Part shown: in pieces, positions 35,368 to 44,589 of the stretch | Layout: every line of letters starts with the position of its first letter | How positions within the stretch are numbered: the stretch's first letter is position 1 | Assembly (NCBI GenBank): GCA_027482185.1 | Contig: JAIXWF010000012.1 | Span: 186,001 to 250,000, forward strand | Length of the DNA stretch: 64,000 bases | Direction of reading: 5' to 3' | DNA from: Opitutaceae bacterium | GTDB taxonomy: Bacteria; Verrucomicrobiota; Verrucomicrobiia; Opitutales; Opitutaceae | Program-made: the position numbers and the translations under genes | Notes under the pieces: model-generated | Databases searched by the model: none | Told to the model about the DNA's origin: nothing | Seen by the model: the letters and a program-made list of their open reading frames with translations, nothing else

Positions 35368-36258
35368 CTGACCGAATTCCTCCAGCAACTCCTCAACGGC
35401 GTCTCCCTCGGGGCCATCTACGCGCTCATCGCGCTCGGTTACACGATGGTCTACGGCGTCCTGCGCTTCATCAATTTCGCGCACTCCGATGTCTTTATGG
35501 TCGGCGCCTTCGTCGGCTTCTACCTCGGGAAAATCGTCCCCGAGGGCACGATCTGGGGCGGCCTCATCGTCCTCTTCGGCGCCATGCTCGCCTGCGCCCT
35601 CCTCGGCATTCTGATCGAGCGTCTCGCCTACCGCCCCCTCCGCGGCGGCCCCACGCTCAACGTCCTCATCACCGCCATCGGCGTGTCGCTGCTCCTTGAA
35701 TACAGCGGCCAGGTCTTCTTCGGCGCCGCCCCCCGCACCTTCCCGCAGATCTTCCCCGCCCGCAATTTCGAGCTCGGCCCCCTCGTCTTCTCCACCAACC
35801 AGCTCGCCGTCATTCTGATCGCCGTGCTGCTCATGGTCGCCCTCGAGCTCGTCGTCTACCGCACCAAGATCGGCACCGCCATGCGCGCCGTCTCCCTCAA
35901 CCCCAAGGCCGCCCAGCTCGTCGGGGTGAACAACGACGTCGTCATCTCCTTCACCTTCGGCCTCGGCTCCGCCCTCGCCGCCGCCGGCGGCATCCTCTAC
36001 GCGATGAACTACCCGTCCATCGACCCGCTCATGGGCGTCATGCCGGGCCTCAAGGCCTTCGTCGCCGCCGTCCTCGGCGGCATCGGCAACATCCCCGGCG
36101 CGGCCCTCGGCGGCCTCATCCTCGGCGTCGTCGAGACCTTCGTGAACGGCAGCCAGTGGTCCACGTACAAGGACGCCATCGCGTTCGCGATTCTCATCGT
36201 CATTCTGCTCTTCCGCCCCGCCGGCCTCCTCGGCCGCGTCACCGTCGAAAAGGTCTGA
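35368..36258 (+). CDS. livH: Branched-chain amino acid ABC transporter permease LivH, CTG start
   Basis: 296 residues if translation starts at CTG 35368: (M)TEFLQQLLNGVSLGAIYALI continues into GYTMVYGVLRFINFAHSD, an exact LivH beginning. In this frame no ATG, GTG or TTG exists between the S23 stop (35317-35319, same frame) and ATG 35446; starting at 35446 would delete the first transmembrane helix. About eight helices are visible, with the EAA-like coupling segment AMRAVSLNPKAAQLVGVNND and PGLKAFVAAVLGGIGNIPGA. It forms the membrane channel with LivM. The upstream heptad arm runs almost to the start codon. Confidence 0.9.
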   Translation: MTEFLQQLLNGVSLGAIYALIALGYTMVYGVLRFINFAHSDVFMVGAFVGFYLGKIVPEGTIWGGLIVLFGAMLACALLGILIERLAYRPLRGGPTLNVLITAIGVSLLLEYSGQVFFGAAPRTFPQIFPARNFELGPLVFSTNQLAVILIAVLLMVALELVVYRTKIGTAMRAVSLNPKAAQLVGVNNDVVISFTFGLGSALAAAGGILYAMNYPSIDPLMGVMPGLKAFVAAVLGGIGNIPGAALGGLILGVVETFVNGSQWSTYKDAIAFAILIVILLFRPAGLLGRVTVEKV

Positions 36259-36261
36259 GCC

Positions 36262-37212
36262 ATGCCGAAACCGCATCTCGCCCTCCTCGCCGCGCTCCTC
36301 GCCGCCTTCGGCATTTCGCATTTCTCCGACCGGATCGATCCCTACCACCTCGACGTCCTCATCGGCATCGGGATCAACATCATCCTCGCCGTCTCCCTGA
36401 ACCTGGTGAACGGCTACACCGGCCAGTTCTCGCTCGGCCACGCCGGCTTCATGTCCGTCGGCGCCTATTTTGCCGCCGCCGTCAGTCTCTTCCTCGCCCC
36501 CAAGTTCCTCGGCGACAGCGGCGGCACGCCCGTCCAGCAGGCCTTCGCCTTCATGGCCGCCCTGCTCGCCGGCGGCACCTGCGCCGCCCTCGCCGGCCTC
36601 CTCGTCGGCGTCCCGTCCCTCCGCCTCAAGGGCGATTACCTCGCCCTCGTCACCCTCGGCTTCGGCGAAATCATCCGCGTCATTTTCCAGAACGTCGAAT
36701 TCCTCGGCGGCGCCCTCGGCCTCAACGGCATCCCCGCCTACACGTCGATCTTCTGGGTTTTGGCCTTCGTCGCCTTCACCGTCTTCATCGTCCTCTGCCT
36801 CGTGCATTCGACCTACGGCCGCGGTTTCCTCGCCACGCACGACGACGAAGTCGCCAGCGCCGCCGTCGGCCTCAACACCACGCGTTACAAGATCGTCGCC
36901 TTCGTCATCGGCGCCTTCTTCGCCGGCATCGCCGGCGGCCTCTACGGCCACTTCAAACTCACCATCACGCCCACGGGTTTCGATTTCACCAAGAGCATCG
37001 AGATCGTCGTCATGGTCATCCTCGGCGGCATGGGCAACACCGTCGGCGTCATCCTCGCCGCCGTCATCCTCACCCTCCTCCCCGAGTTGCTCCGCCCCAT
37101 CGCCGAGTACCGCATGATCATCTATTCCCTCCTGCTGATCGTCCTCATGCTCGTCCGCCCCCAAGGCCTCTTCACTTGGAAAAGCGGGAAACTCTCCAAA
37201 GCGGGAAATTGA
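36262..37212 (+). CDS. livM: Branched-chain amino acid ABC transporter permease LivM
   Basis: 316 residues; starts 3 bp after livH. Multiple transmembrane helices, with NGYTGQFSLGHAGFMSVGAY, GVPSLRLKGDYLALVTLGFGE and GRGFLATHDDEVASAAVGLN (coupling loop) all characteristic of LivM. The usual C-terminus ends near RPQGLFTWK; the final ~10 residues (SGKLSKAGN) are encoded by a purine-rich stretch that resembles the left arm of the following repeat, so the natural end may have been altered by it. Confidence 0.95.
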   Translation: MPKPHLALLAALLAAFGISHFSDRIDPYHLDVLIGIGINIILAVSLNLVNGYTGQFSLGHAGFMSVGAYFAAAVSLFLAPKFLGDSGGTPVQQAFAFMAALLAGGTCAALAGLLVGVPSLRLKGDYLALVTLGFGEIIRVIFQNVEFLGGALGLNGIPAYTSIFWVLAFVAFTVFIVLCLVHSTYGRGFLATHDDEVASAAVGLNTTRYKIVAFVIGAFFAGIAGGLYGHFKLTITPTGFDFTKSIEIVVMVILGGMGNTVGVILAAVILTLLPELLRPIAEYRMIIYSLLLIVLMLVRPQGLFTWKSGKLSKAGN

Positions 37213-37228
37213 GAAACCCGAACCACCC

Positions 37229-37298
37229 GTTTCCCAGTTTCCGTTTTCCAATTCCCCGTTTTCGCCTTCCGCATTCCGCCTTCCGCCTTTCGCCTTTC
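37229..37298 (+). repeat. Ten-unit heptad array between livM and livG (TTCC-type)
   Basis: Ten 7-base units in one phase, each of form NNNTTYC or NNTTTCC (for example GTTTCCC, AATTCCC, GCCTTCC, GCATTCC, GCCTTTC twice), followed by 8-base units to 37325. A purine-rich counterpart lies upstream at ~37177-37220 and overlaps the livM 3' end. Confidence 0.7.
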
Positions 37299-37347
37299 GC
37301 GGTTTCCCAATTTCCCAATTTTCCGCCGTTTCCCGATTTTCCTCCCC

Positions 37348-38133
37348 ATGCCTCTCCTCCACCTTGACCAGGTCACGATCCGCTTCGGCGGTCTCACCGC
37401 CGTCAACAGCGTCGATTTCGCGCTGCAGGAAGGGGAACTCTGCGGCCTGATCGGCCCCAACGGCGCCGGCAAGACCACTGTCTTCAACCTCATCACCGGC
37501 GTCTACCAACCCACCGAAGGCAAAATCACCTTCGCCGGCCAAAGCCTCGCGCGCCGCCGCGTCGACGAGATCGTCGCCCTCGGCATCGCCCGCACCTTCC
37601 AGAACATCCGCCTCTTCGGCTCCCTCTCGGTCTTCGACAACGTCCGCGTCGCCTGCAATCTCCACCGCGGCACCTCCCCGTTCCAACCGCTGGTCCGGCT
37701 CCGCGCCTTCCGCGACGACGAAGCCGCCGTCACGCGCCGCGCCGAGGAACTGCTCGAGATATTCAACCTGAAGCGCTTCCGCGACGAACCCGCCAAGAGC
37801 CTACCCTACGGCGAACAGCGCCGCCTCGAGATCGTCCGCGGCCTCGCCACCAAGCCGAAGCTCCTCCTCCTCGACGAACCCGCCGCCGGCATGAACCCGA
37901 CGGAAAAGGTCGAGCTCATCCGCCTCATCCAGCAGATCCAGCAACAGTTCAGCCTCTCGATCCTCCTCGTGGAGCATTCGATGAAGGTCGTCATGGGCTG
38001 CTGCCAGCGCATCGCCGTCCTCGATTACGGCGTGAAGATCGCCGAAGGCACCCCCGCCCAGATCCGCTCCGACCCCAAGGTCATCGAGGCCTACCTCGGC
38101 GAAGACCACCAGACGGCGCTGTCGCACCACTGA
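37348..38133 (+). CDS. livG: Branched-chain amino acid ABC transporter ATP-binding protein LivG
   Basis: 261 residues. Walker A GPNGAGKTT at 36-44, the LivG-type insertion around RTFQNIRLFGSLSVFDNVRV, signature YGEQRRLEIVRGLA, Walker B LLLLDEPAAGMNP and switch His in LLVEHSMKVVMG. The closing YLGED is usual. It pairs with LivF to energise LivHM. It is separated from livM by a 135-bp heptad array and from livF by another heptad element, so the downstream operon is not tightly packed, unlike livH-livM. Confidence 0.96.
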   Translation: MPLLHLDQVTIRFGGLTAVNSVDFALQEGELCGLIGPNGAGKTTVFNLITGVYQPTEGKITFAGQSLARRRVDEIVALGIARTFQNIRLFGSLSVFDNVRVACNLHRGTSPFQPLVRLRAFRDDEAAVTRRAEELLEIFNLKRFRDEPAKSLPYGEQRRLEIVRGLATKPKLLLLDEPAAGMNPTEKVELIRLIQQIQQQFSLSILLVEHSMKVVMGCCQRIAVLDYGVKIAEGTPAQIRSDPKVIEAYLGEDHQTALSHH

Positions 38134-38146
38134 GGCGATACCAAGA

Positions 38147-38308
38147 CCGGAAACCTGAGACCGGAAACCGGAGACTCCGACCCGATGCCGCATTCCCCTT
38201 CCGCCCCAGCCGGGCCGCTTCACCGCTTCACCTGCCGCCCCTCTCCGTCCGGCAAGCTCCAGGGTATTCCGCGGTTCGAATCTCCGGTTTCCGGTCTCCG
38301 GTTTCCGG
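38147..38308. repeat. Family-2 heptad element with near-perfect 28-bp inverted arms
   Basis: Left arm 38147-38174 (CCGGAAA, CCTGAGA, CCGGAAA, CCGGAGA) and right arm 38281-38308 (TCTCCGG, TTTCCGG, TCTCCGG, TTTCCGG) are complementary at 27 of 28 positions, around a 106-bp spacer. It fills the livG-livF gap, 13 bases after the livG stop and 22 bases before the livF start. Confidence 0.9.
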
Positions 38309-38330
38309 TTTTGATCCTCCGCATTCCGGT

Positions 38331-39038
38331 ATGCTGAAAGTTTCCGACCTCCACGTCTCCTACGGCGCCATCAACGCCCTCGGCGGCATCTCCTTTGCGA
38401 TCGAGCGCGGCGCCATCGTCACGCTCATCGGCGGCAACGGCGCCGGCAAAACCACCACCCTCCGCACCGTCTCCGGTTTGCTCCGCGCCAAGTCGGGCAA
38501 AGTCGAGTTCGACGGCGCCGACATCACCGCCCTCGCCCCCCACAAGATCGTCGCCCGCGGCCTCTGCCACGTCCCCGAGGGCCGCATGATTTTCTCGAAT
38601 CTTTCGGTCGACGAGAACCTCGCCATGGGCGCGTACCTGCAGACCGACGCCGCCCGCAACGCCGCCAACCGCGAGTACGTTTTCTCGATTTTCCCCCGCC
38701 TCAAGGAACGCATCCATCAGACCGCCGGCACCCTCTCCGGCGGCGAACAACAGATGCTCGCCATCGGCCGCGCCCTCATGGGCAACCCGAAATTCCTCAT
38801 GCTCGACGAGCCCTCCCTCGGCATCGCGCCGCGGCTCATCAGCACGATTTTCGAGAAGATCGTGGAGATCAACAAGAGCCACGGCATCACCATTCTCCTC
38901 GTCGAGCAGAACGCGAACCTCGCCCTCGAGGTCAGCTCCTACGCCTACTGCCTCGAGACCGGCCAGATCGTCATGCAGGGCGAGAGCAAGAAGCTCCGCG
39001 CCGACCCGCAGCTCAAGGCCACCTACCTCGGCGGCTGA
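38331..39038 (+). CDS. livF: Branched-chain amino acid ABC transporter ATP-binding protein LivF
   Basis: 235 residues, the standard length. Walker A GGNGAGKTT at 34-42, signature LSGGEQQMLAIGRALM, Walker B FLMLDEPSLGIAP, switch LLVEQNANLALEVS, and the LivF-specific GRMIFSNLSVDENLAMGA. Terminal YLGG is characteristic. It is the last gene of the liv operon. Its leader is occupied by the right arm of the family-2 heptad element. Confidence 0.96.
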   Translation: MLKVSDLHVSYGAINALGGISFAIERGAIVTLIGGNGAGKTTTLRTVSGLLRAKSGKVEFDGADITALAPHKIVARGLCHVPEGRMIFSNLSVDENLAMGAYLQTDAARNAANREYVFSIFPRLKERIHQTAGTLSGGEQQMLAIGRALMGNPKFLMLDEPSLGIAPRLISTIFEKIVEINKSHGITILLVEQNANLALEVSSYAYCLETGQIVMQGESKKLRADPQLKATYLGG

Positions 39039-39366
39039 AGCGAAAGCGGCCGGGCGTTCGAATCTGGGGCCGCGCTGAACCCGCGCCCTGCGGGCTTGCG
39101 GTTGCGAGCGCGTGCGCCGGCGGGTGGAGACGGCGCGAAAGCGCCGGCCGCCCCCGGCCCGCCGGCGTTCTCCCGGATCCGCTGCGTCGGTCCGCCGAGG
39201 TATCCAAGTATTTACTTGAGCCGCCCTGCGCGCGGTCTTGTCCTCGGAAGCCCCGCGGCGCGGCCCGTCCGTTCCGCTGCCGCTCCGAACCACCCCTGCG
39301 AACCCTCCGCGGCCGCGGACCCCGGCCCGCCTCCCCGGCCCCGGGCTTCCCGACCGCCAACGACCC
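39039..39366. other. 328-bp intergenic region upstream of a TonB receptor
   Basis: No gene or RNA is recognised. It holds GC-rich hairpin-forming sequence (around 39130-39170) and one relatively AT-rich spot at 39200-39220 containing the palindrome described separately. No heptad arrays are present. Confidence 0.6.
39205..39218. promoter_or_regulatory. Candidate operator palindrome upstream of TonB receptor
   Basis: CAAGTA, two bases (TT), TACTTG: perfect 6-bp arms in the only AT-rich spot of the region, ~150 bp upstream of the receptor start at 39367. It is consistent with a LacI- or GntR-type site. It does not match the other two candidate operators in this window. Confidence 0.4.
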
Positions 39367-42300
39367 ATGAACTCCCTGCTGCCCCTCCGTCTCCGCACCC
39401 GCCTTGGCCGCTGCCTAGCTTTTGTCCTCGCCTGCTGCGCCTGCGCCGCCGCCGGCTTCGCCCAAGCCCCCGCCACCGGCGGCGTCGAGGGCCGCGTCTT
39501 CGACCCGCGCCGCGGCGAATACCTCGAGAACGCCCGCATCACGGTCGAGGGCACCGCCGTCACCGTCCTCACCGACGCCACCGGCCAGTACTCCATCCCC
39601 AATCTCCAGGCCGGCCCCGCGAAACTCTCCGTTTTCTACACCGGTCTCGGCGTGCAGACGGAAAACGTCACGATCGCCGCCGGCCGCTTCGTCCAGCGCG
39701 ACATCTCCCTCGCCGGCGCCGCCGGCCGCACGCCCGCCGGCGATGTCGTCCAGCTCGGCGCCTTCACCGTCGCCACTTCGAAGGAAATGGACGGCGCCGC
39801 CCTCGCCATCAACGAGCAGCGCTTCGCCAAGAACATCGTCAACGTCGTCTCCGCCGACGAATTCGGCACCATCGCCGACGGCAGCATCGGCGAGTTCATG
39901 AAGTTCCTGCCCGGCATCACCAGCGACTACACCGGCGGCGACGCCCGCCGCTTCTCCATCAACGGCGTGCCCGCCGGCAACGTGCCGATTTCCATGGGCG
40001 GCTTCGACCTCGCCAGCGCGGCCGGCGCCGGCACCGGCCGCCAGGTCGAGCTCGACCAGGTCTCCATCAACAGCGTCTCCCGCATCGAGGTGAACCGCTC
40101 CCCCACGCCCGACACGCCCGGCTCCGCCCTCGCCGGCGCCGTCAATTTCGTTCCCCGCAGCGCCTTCGAGCGCAACCGCCCGATCTACAACTACAGCGCC
40201 GCCTGGCTCATGAAGGACGCCGAGCGCGCCTTCGGCCGCCGGACGCCCGGCCCCGGCTGGGGCCAGATGTCCTACAAAATCCACCCCGGCTTCGACGTCT
40301 CCGCCGTCGTCCCCGTCACCCGCGACTTCGGCTTCACCGTCTCCGGCGGCTACTCGCTCCAGTACACCCCGCAGGCCAACACCGCCATGCAGTGGGTCGG
40401 CGCCGGCATCGCCTCCAACACCGGCGCCGCCTCCCTCACCGGCCGGCCCGCCACCATCCCCCAGAATCCCTACCTCGCGATCTTCTCCTGGCGCGACAGC
40501 GGCAAAAACACCTCCCGCGAATCGTTCTCGACCACCGTCGACTGGCGCCTCACCCGGCTCGACCGCATCTCCCTCGGCTTCTCCTACGGCATGCTCCGCG
40601 AGCACTTCGCCACGCGGACCCAGACTTTCACCATCAACCGTGTCGCCCCCGGCAACTGGAGCCCGACCCACACCTGGGGCCAGATGAGCACCTTCCCCGC
40701 GACCGGCACCGCCATCAACGCCGGCCAATTCACCCTCTCCAACGGCGGCCGTATCCGCCCCGGCCGTACGATCACCCCCACAATCCGCTGGCTCCACGAG
40801 GGCCCGCTCTACAAATCCGACGCCGGCTTCGCCTACGGCAACTCCCGCATCGACTACCAGGACATCGACAAGGGGTTCTTCAACGGCATGACCGTCCAGC
40901 GCAACAACGTCCAAATCCTCTTCGACGACATCTTCTATCTCCGCCCCGGCCGCATCACCGTCCTCGATCCCGCCGGCCGCCCCGTCGATCCGACCCGCCT
41001 CGAGAACTACTCCCTCGTTTCCGCCAACAGCAACCGCCAGCGCACCTACGACACCACCCGCCAGGCGTACTACAATGTCCGCCGCGACTTCTCCGTCGGC
41101 CGCAACGTCGTCACCCTCAAGCTCGGCGCCGATGTCCGCCACAAGGTCCGCGACCTCCGCGGCCCCGGCGGCAATCTCGAAACCTACACCTACGTCGGCG
41201 CCGACGGCCGCGCCAGCACCACGCCGTTCACCCAGGCCGGCCTCGCCAACGACGACAGCCCCCTGCGCTTCCTCGACGTCCCCTATTCCGAACGCATGCC
41301 CGACTTCGGCATGCCCAAGCAGCAGCACGTCGACAACGGCAAGCTCTACGCCGACTACCTCGCCAACCCCAACCACTGGACGCGCAACGCCAACAACGAC
41401 TTCATCGCCGTCAACAGCTTCTCCCGCCGCGCCGAGGAGACGATCTACGCCGGCTTCCTCCGCGGCGACACCGCTTTCTTCCGCGGCCGCCTCCGCCTCA
41501 CCGGCGGCCTCCGCGCCGAACAGACCAACGTCTTCGCCGAGGGCCCGCGCAACGATCCCACCCTCGCCTACCAGCGCGACGCCGCCGGCAACGTCCTCCG
41601 CGGCCCCACCGGCGCGCCCCTCCTCATCGTCCCGACCAACGCCGGCCTGCCCTACTCGCAGCTCACGCGCATCGAGCGCGGCATCAAAGCCAACAAGGAA
41701 TACCTGCGCCTCTTCCCCAGTTTCAACGCCAGCTACGATATCGCCGACGGCCTCGTCGCCCGCGTCGCCTACTCGCAGTCCGTCGGCCGCCCCGACTTCA
41801 ACCAGTACGCCGGCGGCGTCACCCTCCCCGACCTCGAGCTGCTCAACCCGAATTCCCGCATCACCGTCAACAACGCCTCCATCAAGGCGTGGCAGGCCGA
41901 GACCTACATGGCCCGCCTCGAATACTACTTCGGCACCGTCGGCAGTCTCTCCGTCGGCGGCTTCATCCGCGACTACGACAACTTTTTCGTCAACGTCACC
42001 GAATTCGTCAGCCCCGAGTTCCTCGCCACCTACGGCCTCGACGAAAACGAGTACGGCTCGATCCTCACCGTGACGCAGTTCAACGACCCCAACCGCGTCC
42101 GCCAGCACGGCTTCGAGATCGACTACAAGCAGTCGCTCACGTTCCTGCCCAACTGGGCCCGCGGCTTCCAGTTCTTCGCCAACATCAGCTCCCAGCGCGC
42201 GAAGAACACCGACAATCTCCAGGACATGAACCCGTTCACCGCGAACTGGGGCCTCAGCTTCACCCGGCCGAAATTCAATATCCGCATCAACGAAAACTAC

Positions 42301-42588
42301 CGCGGCATCCAGCGCCGCGCCGCCGTCGCCTCCGCCTTCACCAACGGCGTCGTCAGCAACAGCATCGAGCCCGGCACCTACAACTACCGCCCCAAGCGCC
42401 TCTACATCGACATCACCGGCGAATACTACCTCAGCCGCAAACTCGGCCTCTTCTTCGCCCTCCGCAACGTCAACGGCGCCACCGAGGACACCAAGATCTA
42501 CGGCCCCAACACCCCCGCCTACGCCCGCTTCCGCCAGCGCGACGACTACGCCTCGCTCTGGACCGCCGGCATCAAGGGCTCCTTCTGA
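39367..42588 (+). CDS. TonB-dependent receptor with N-terminal carboxypeptidase-regulatory-like domain
   Basis: 1073 residues from ATG 39367. Signal peptide ~1-33; residues ~38-115 form a beta-sandwich of the carboxypeptidase-regulatory/CarbopepD type ([20 protein letters not shown]...[14 protein letters not shown]), as in SusC-like receptors. The plug shows [20 protein letters not shown] and [21 protein letters not shown]. The barrel contains [10 protein letters not shown], the C-terminal landmark of TonB-sucrose/xylan-type receptors, and ends AGIKGSF. It probably imports a plant or algal oligosaccharide. It stands alone, preceded by a 328-bp gap with a candidate operator and followed by the chemoreceptor. 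Confidence 0.93.
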   Translation: MNSLLPLRLRTRLGRCLAFVLACCACAAAGFAQAPATGGVEGRVFDPRRGEYLENARITVEGTAVTVLTDATGQYSIPNLQAGPAKLSVFYTGLGVQTENVTIAAGRFVQRDISLAGAAGRTPAGDVVQLGAFTVATSKEMDGAALAINEQRFAKNIVNVVSADEFGTIADGSIGEFMKFLPGITSDYTGGDARRFSINGVPAGNVPISMGGFDLASAAGAGTGRQVELDQVSINSVSRIEVNRSPTPDTPGSALAGAVNFVPRSAFERNRPIYNYSAAWLMKDAERAFGRRTPGPGWGQMSYKIHPGFDVSAVVPVTRDFGFTVSGGYSLQYTPQANTAMQWVGAGIASNTGAASLTGRPATIPQNPYLAIFSWRDSGKNTSRESFSTTVDWRLTRLDRISLGFSYGMLREHFATRTQTFTINRVAPGNWSPTHTWGQMSTFPATGTAINAGQFTLSNGGRIRPGRTITPTIRWLHEGPLYKSDAGFAYGNSRIDYQDIDKGFFNGMTVQRNNVQILFDDIFYLRPGRITVLDPAGRPVDPTRLENYSLVSANSNRQRTYDTTRQAYYNVRRDFSVGRNVVTLKLGADVRHKVRDLRGPGGNLETYTYVGADGRASTTPFTQAGLANDDSPLRFLDVPYSERMPDFGMPKQQHVDNGKLYADYLANPNHWTRNANNDFIAVNSFSRRAEETIYAGFLRGDTAFFRGRLRLTGGLRAEQTNVFAEGPRNDPTLAYQRDAAGNVLRGPTGAPLLIVPTNAGLPYSQLTRIERGIKANKEYLRLFPSFNASYDIADGLVARVAYSQSVGRPDFNQYAGGVTLPDLELLNPNSRITVNNASIKAWQAETYMARLEYYFGTVGSLSVGGFIRDYDNFFVNVTEFVSPEFLATYGLDENEYGSILTVTQFNDPNRVRQHGFEIDYKQSLTFLPNWARGFQFFANISSQRAKNTDNLQDMNPFTANWGLSFTRPKFNIRINENYRGIQRRAAVASAFTNGVVSNSIEPGTYNYRPKRLYIDITGEYYLSRKLGLFFALRNVNGATEDTKIYGPNTPAYARFRQRDDYASLWTAGIKGSF

Positions 42589-42896
42589 GCGCACCGGGCG
42601 CCGGGACCGGCGTTCGCCCGGATCCCGCCCTTCCGCCGCAACCGCGTTTTCGCGCGGACAGTTTTCCCGTCTTCCCCGCGCAGCTGGCGCCCCCCCGGCC
42701 CGGCGCTGCACAGTCCGCTGACGGGCATACGGTTGCGCTTCTCCCGCCGCGCCCCCATCGGTGCCGCGTTCCCGCCCTGGGGACACCGGCGCGCGGTCGC
42801 TTAGGTAGTTTAACTCCCGGGGCTTCCGCAGGATTTGCTTTCAGATTCCCCCTCCGCCGGCCGATGAAGGCCGAAACTCCCATCGTTCCTTCCCAA
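42589..42896. other. 308-bp intergenic region upstream of the chemoreceptor
   Basis: No gene recognised. A GC hairpin (42594-42600 with 42615-42621) follows the receptor stop and may act in 3'-end formation, but it has no T-run. I looked for a cyclic-di-GMP riboswitch, as can precede chemoreceptors, and saw none. Confidence 0.5.
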
Positions 42897-44501
42897 ATGA
42901 ATTCCTGGACTTTCGGCAAACGCATCACCTTCGGCGGTGCAACCCTGCTCCTCCTTCTGGCTATCGTTGGCGGTACCGCTTATCTCAATTTCCGCTCGAT
43001 CGAGTCCCTCGCGGTCAATCGCCTCCGCGACGACACCATCCCGGGCATGGTCCAAATGTCGAATGTCGCCACCGGCACCCTGCGCGCCCATATCCGCGCC
43101 CTCGCCGCCGGCGGCGCGCTCACGCCCGAGGCCCGCGAAGCCAGCGTCAAGCGCATGGGCGAACTCATCGCGATCGTCGACGACGCCATGTCCGCGTACG
43201 AGAAATCGATCACGGCCGACGAAGACCGCGCCAATTTCGAGAAACTGAAACAGATCCGCGCCGCCTACGTCGCCGACCGTTCGGCCTATCTCGATCTCGC
43301 CCGCGCCGGCAAGACCGAGGAAATGAATCGCTTCGAAACGACCAAGCTCTGGGACTCGTTCAGCGTCTACCGCGACCACACGCTGGCCATGATGGTGTGG
43401 AACCAGAAGGCCGCCATCGCCGCCACCGAGGATCTCGTCTCCCGCGCCAACAACGCCGAGACCCTCGCGCTCACCTTCATGGTCGCCGGCTTCGTCGTCG
43501 GCCTCGGCCTCGGTCTCGTCATCATCCGCAACATCAACCGCACCCTGCAGTCGATGTCCGTTTCCCTCGAGGACGCCGCCAACCAGGTCGCCTCCGCCTC
43601 CGGCCAGGTCTCCGCCAGCAGCACCACCCTCGCCGAAGGTTCGAGCGAGCAAGCCGCCAGCCTCGAGGAAACGAGTTCCTCCATCGAGGAACTGTCCTCC
43701 ATGACCAAGCGCAACGCCGGCAGCGCCGAGACCGCCAAGGATCTCTCCGGCCAGACCCGCGCCGCCGCCGATGCCGGCAACGCCGACGTCGCCGTCATGC
43801 GCCAGGCCATGGACGCCATCAAGACCTCCTCCGCCGACATCGCGAAGATCATCAAGACGATCGACGAGATCGCCTTTCAGACGAACATCCTCGCCCTCAA
43901 CGCCGCCGTCGAGGCCGCCCGCGCCGGCGAGGCCGGCATGGGCTTCGCCGTCGTCGCCGAGGAAGTCCGCAGCCTCGCCCAACGCTCCGCCCAGGCCGCC
44001 AAGGAAACCGCTTCCCAAATCGAAGTCGCCATCCGCAACGGCGAAAACGGCGTCGCCGTCTCCGAGAAGGTTGCCGCCGCCCTCGACGCCATCGCCGAGA
44101 AGGCCCGCCACGTCGACAGCCTCGTCGCCGAGATCGCCACCGCTTCCAACGAACAGAGCTCCGGCATCGGCCAGATCAACAACGCCGTCAGCCAGATGGA
44201 CAAGGTCACCCAGGCCAACGCCGCCAGCGCCGAGGAAACCTCCGCCGCGGCCCAGGAACTCAATTCCCAGTCGACCGCGCTGCGCGAAATCGTCGCCAAT
44301 CTTCGCCGCCTGGTCGATGCCTCCGGCTCCCGCCCCGCGTCCGGCCCCGTCCGTCCGCAGCTGCCGGTTCCGGCCGCCGCCTCGCCCACTCCGGCCGCCC
44401 GCCATCGCCCCGTCACGTCGGTTCGCCGCACAGAGAGCCATGCCCCTGTCGCCAACGCCGGCGGCGACAGCGACGACGCCTTCTTCACCCGCGGCGAGTA
44501 A
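42897..44501 (+). CDS. Methyl-accepting chemotaxis protein
   Basis: 534 residues from ATG 42897 ([10 protein letters not shown]); ATG 42864 would add 11 residues. Transmembrane helix 1 at ~12-30, a periplasmic four-helix-bundle sensor (~31-188), helix 2 at ~189-210, a short poorly conserved HAMP-like segment, then the coiled-coil signalling domain with the invariant hairpin tip ([20 protein letters not shown] followed by ARAGE). It relays a periplasmic ligand signal to CheA/CheW. The C-terminus is a Pro-rich linker ending DDAFFTRGE, with no NWETF-type CheR-binding pentapeptide. It implies a motile organism. Confidence 0.95.
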   Translation: MNSWTFGKRITFGGATLLLLLAIVGGTAYLNFRSIESLAVNRLRDDTIPGMVQMSNVATGTLRAHIRALAAGGALTPEAREASVKRMGELIAIVDDAMSAYEKSITADEDRANFEKLKQIRAAYVADRSAYLDLARAGKTEEMNRFETTKLWDSFSVYRDHTLAMMVWNQKAAIAATEDLVSRANNAETLALTFMVAGFVVGLGLGLVIIRNINRTLQSMSVSLEDAANQVASASGQVSASSTTLAEGSSEQAASLEETSSSIEELSSMTKRNAGSAETAKDLSGQTRAAADAGNADVAVMRQAMDAIKTSSADIAKIIKTIDEIAFQTNILALNAAVEAARAGEAGMGFAVVAEEVRSLAQRSAQAAKETASQIEVAIRNGENGVAVSEKVAAALDAIAEKARHVDSLVAEIATASNEQSSGIGQINNAVSQMDKVTQANAASAEETSAAAQELNSQSTALREIVANLRRLVDASGSRPASGPVRPQLPVPAAASPTPAARHRPVTSVRRTESHAPVANAGGDSDDAFFTRGE

Positions 44502-44564
44502 GCCGGCGCCGCAATCGGCGCCCCCGGCTGGACTGTCCGGCATCGGCACCCATTGTCGGAAGCG

Positions 44565-44580
44565 GTGCGCAATCGCGCAC
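44565..44580. promoter_or_regulatory. Inverted repeat just upstream of the GH106 start
   Basis: GTGCGC, AATC, GCGCAC, ending 9 bases before the ATG at 44590. It could be an operator or a translation-modulating hairpin of the leader. Confidence 0.35.
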
Positions 44581-44589
44581 TTCTTCCCC

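Noticed and set aside
38265-38290. GGTTCGAATC, resembling a tRNA T-loop
   Set aside because: The flanking bases do not form a T-stem, and no acceptor or anticodon arms fit upstream; it is part of the livG-livF spacer and right heptad arm. No tRNA or rRNA gene was recognised in the window.
39415-42786. A 1123-codon minus-strand open frame
   Set aside because: It is antisense to the TonB receptor at 39367-42588, with Gly/Val/Ala/Asp-rich composition typical of a reverse-strand shadow frame.
42589-42896. A cyclic-di-GMP riboswitch before the chemoreceptor
   Set aside because: No recognisable GEMM core was found on reading the region.
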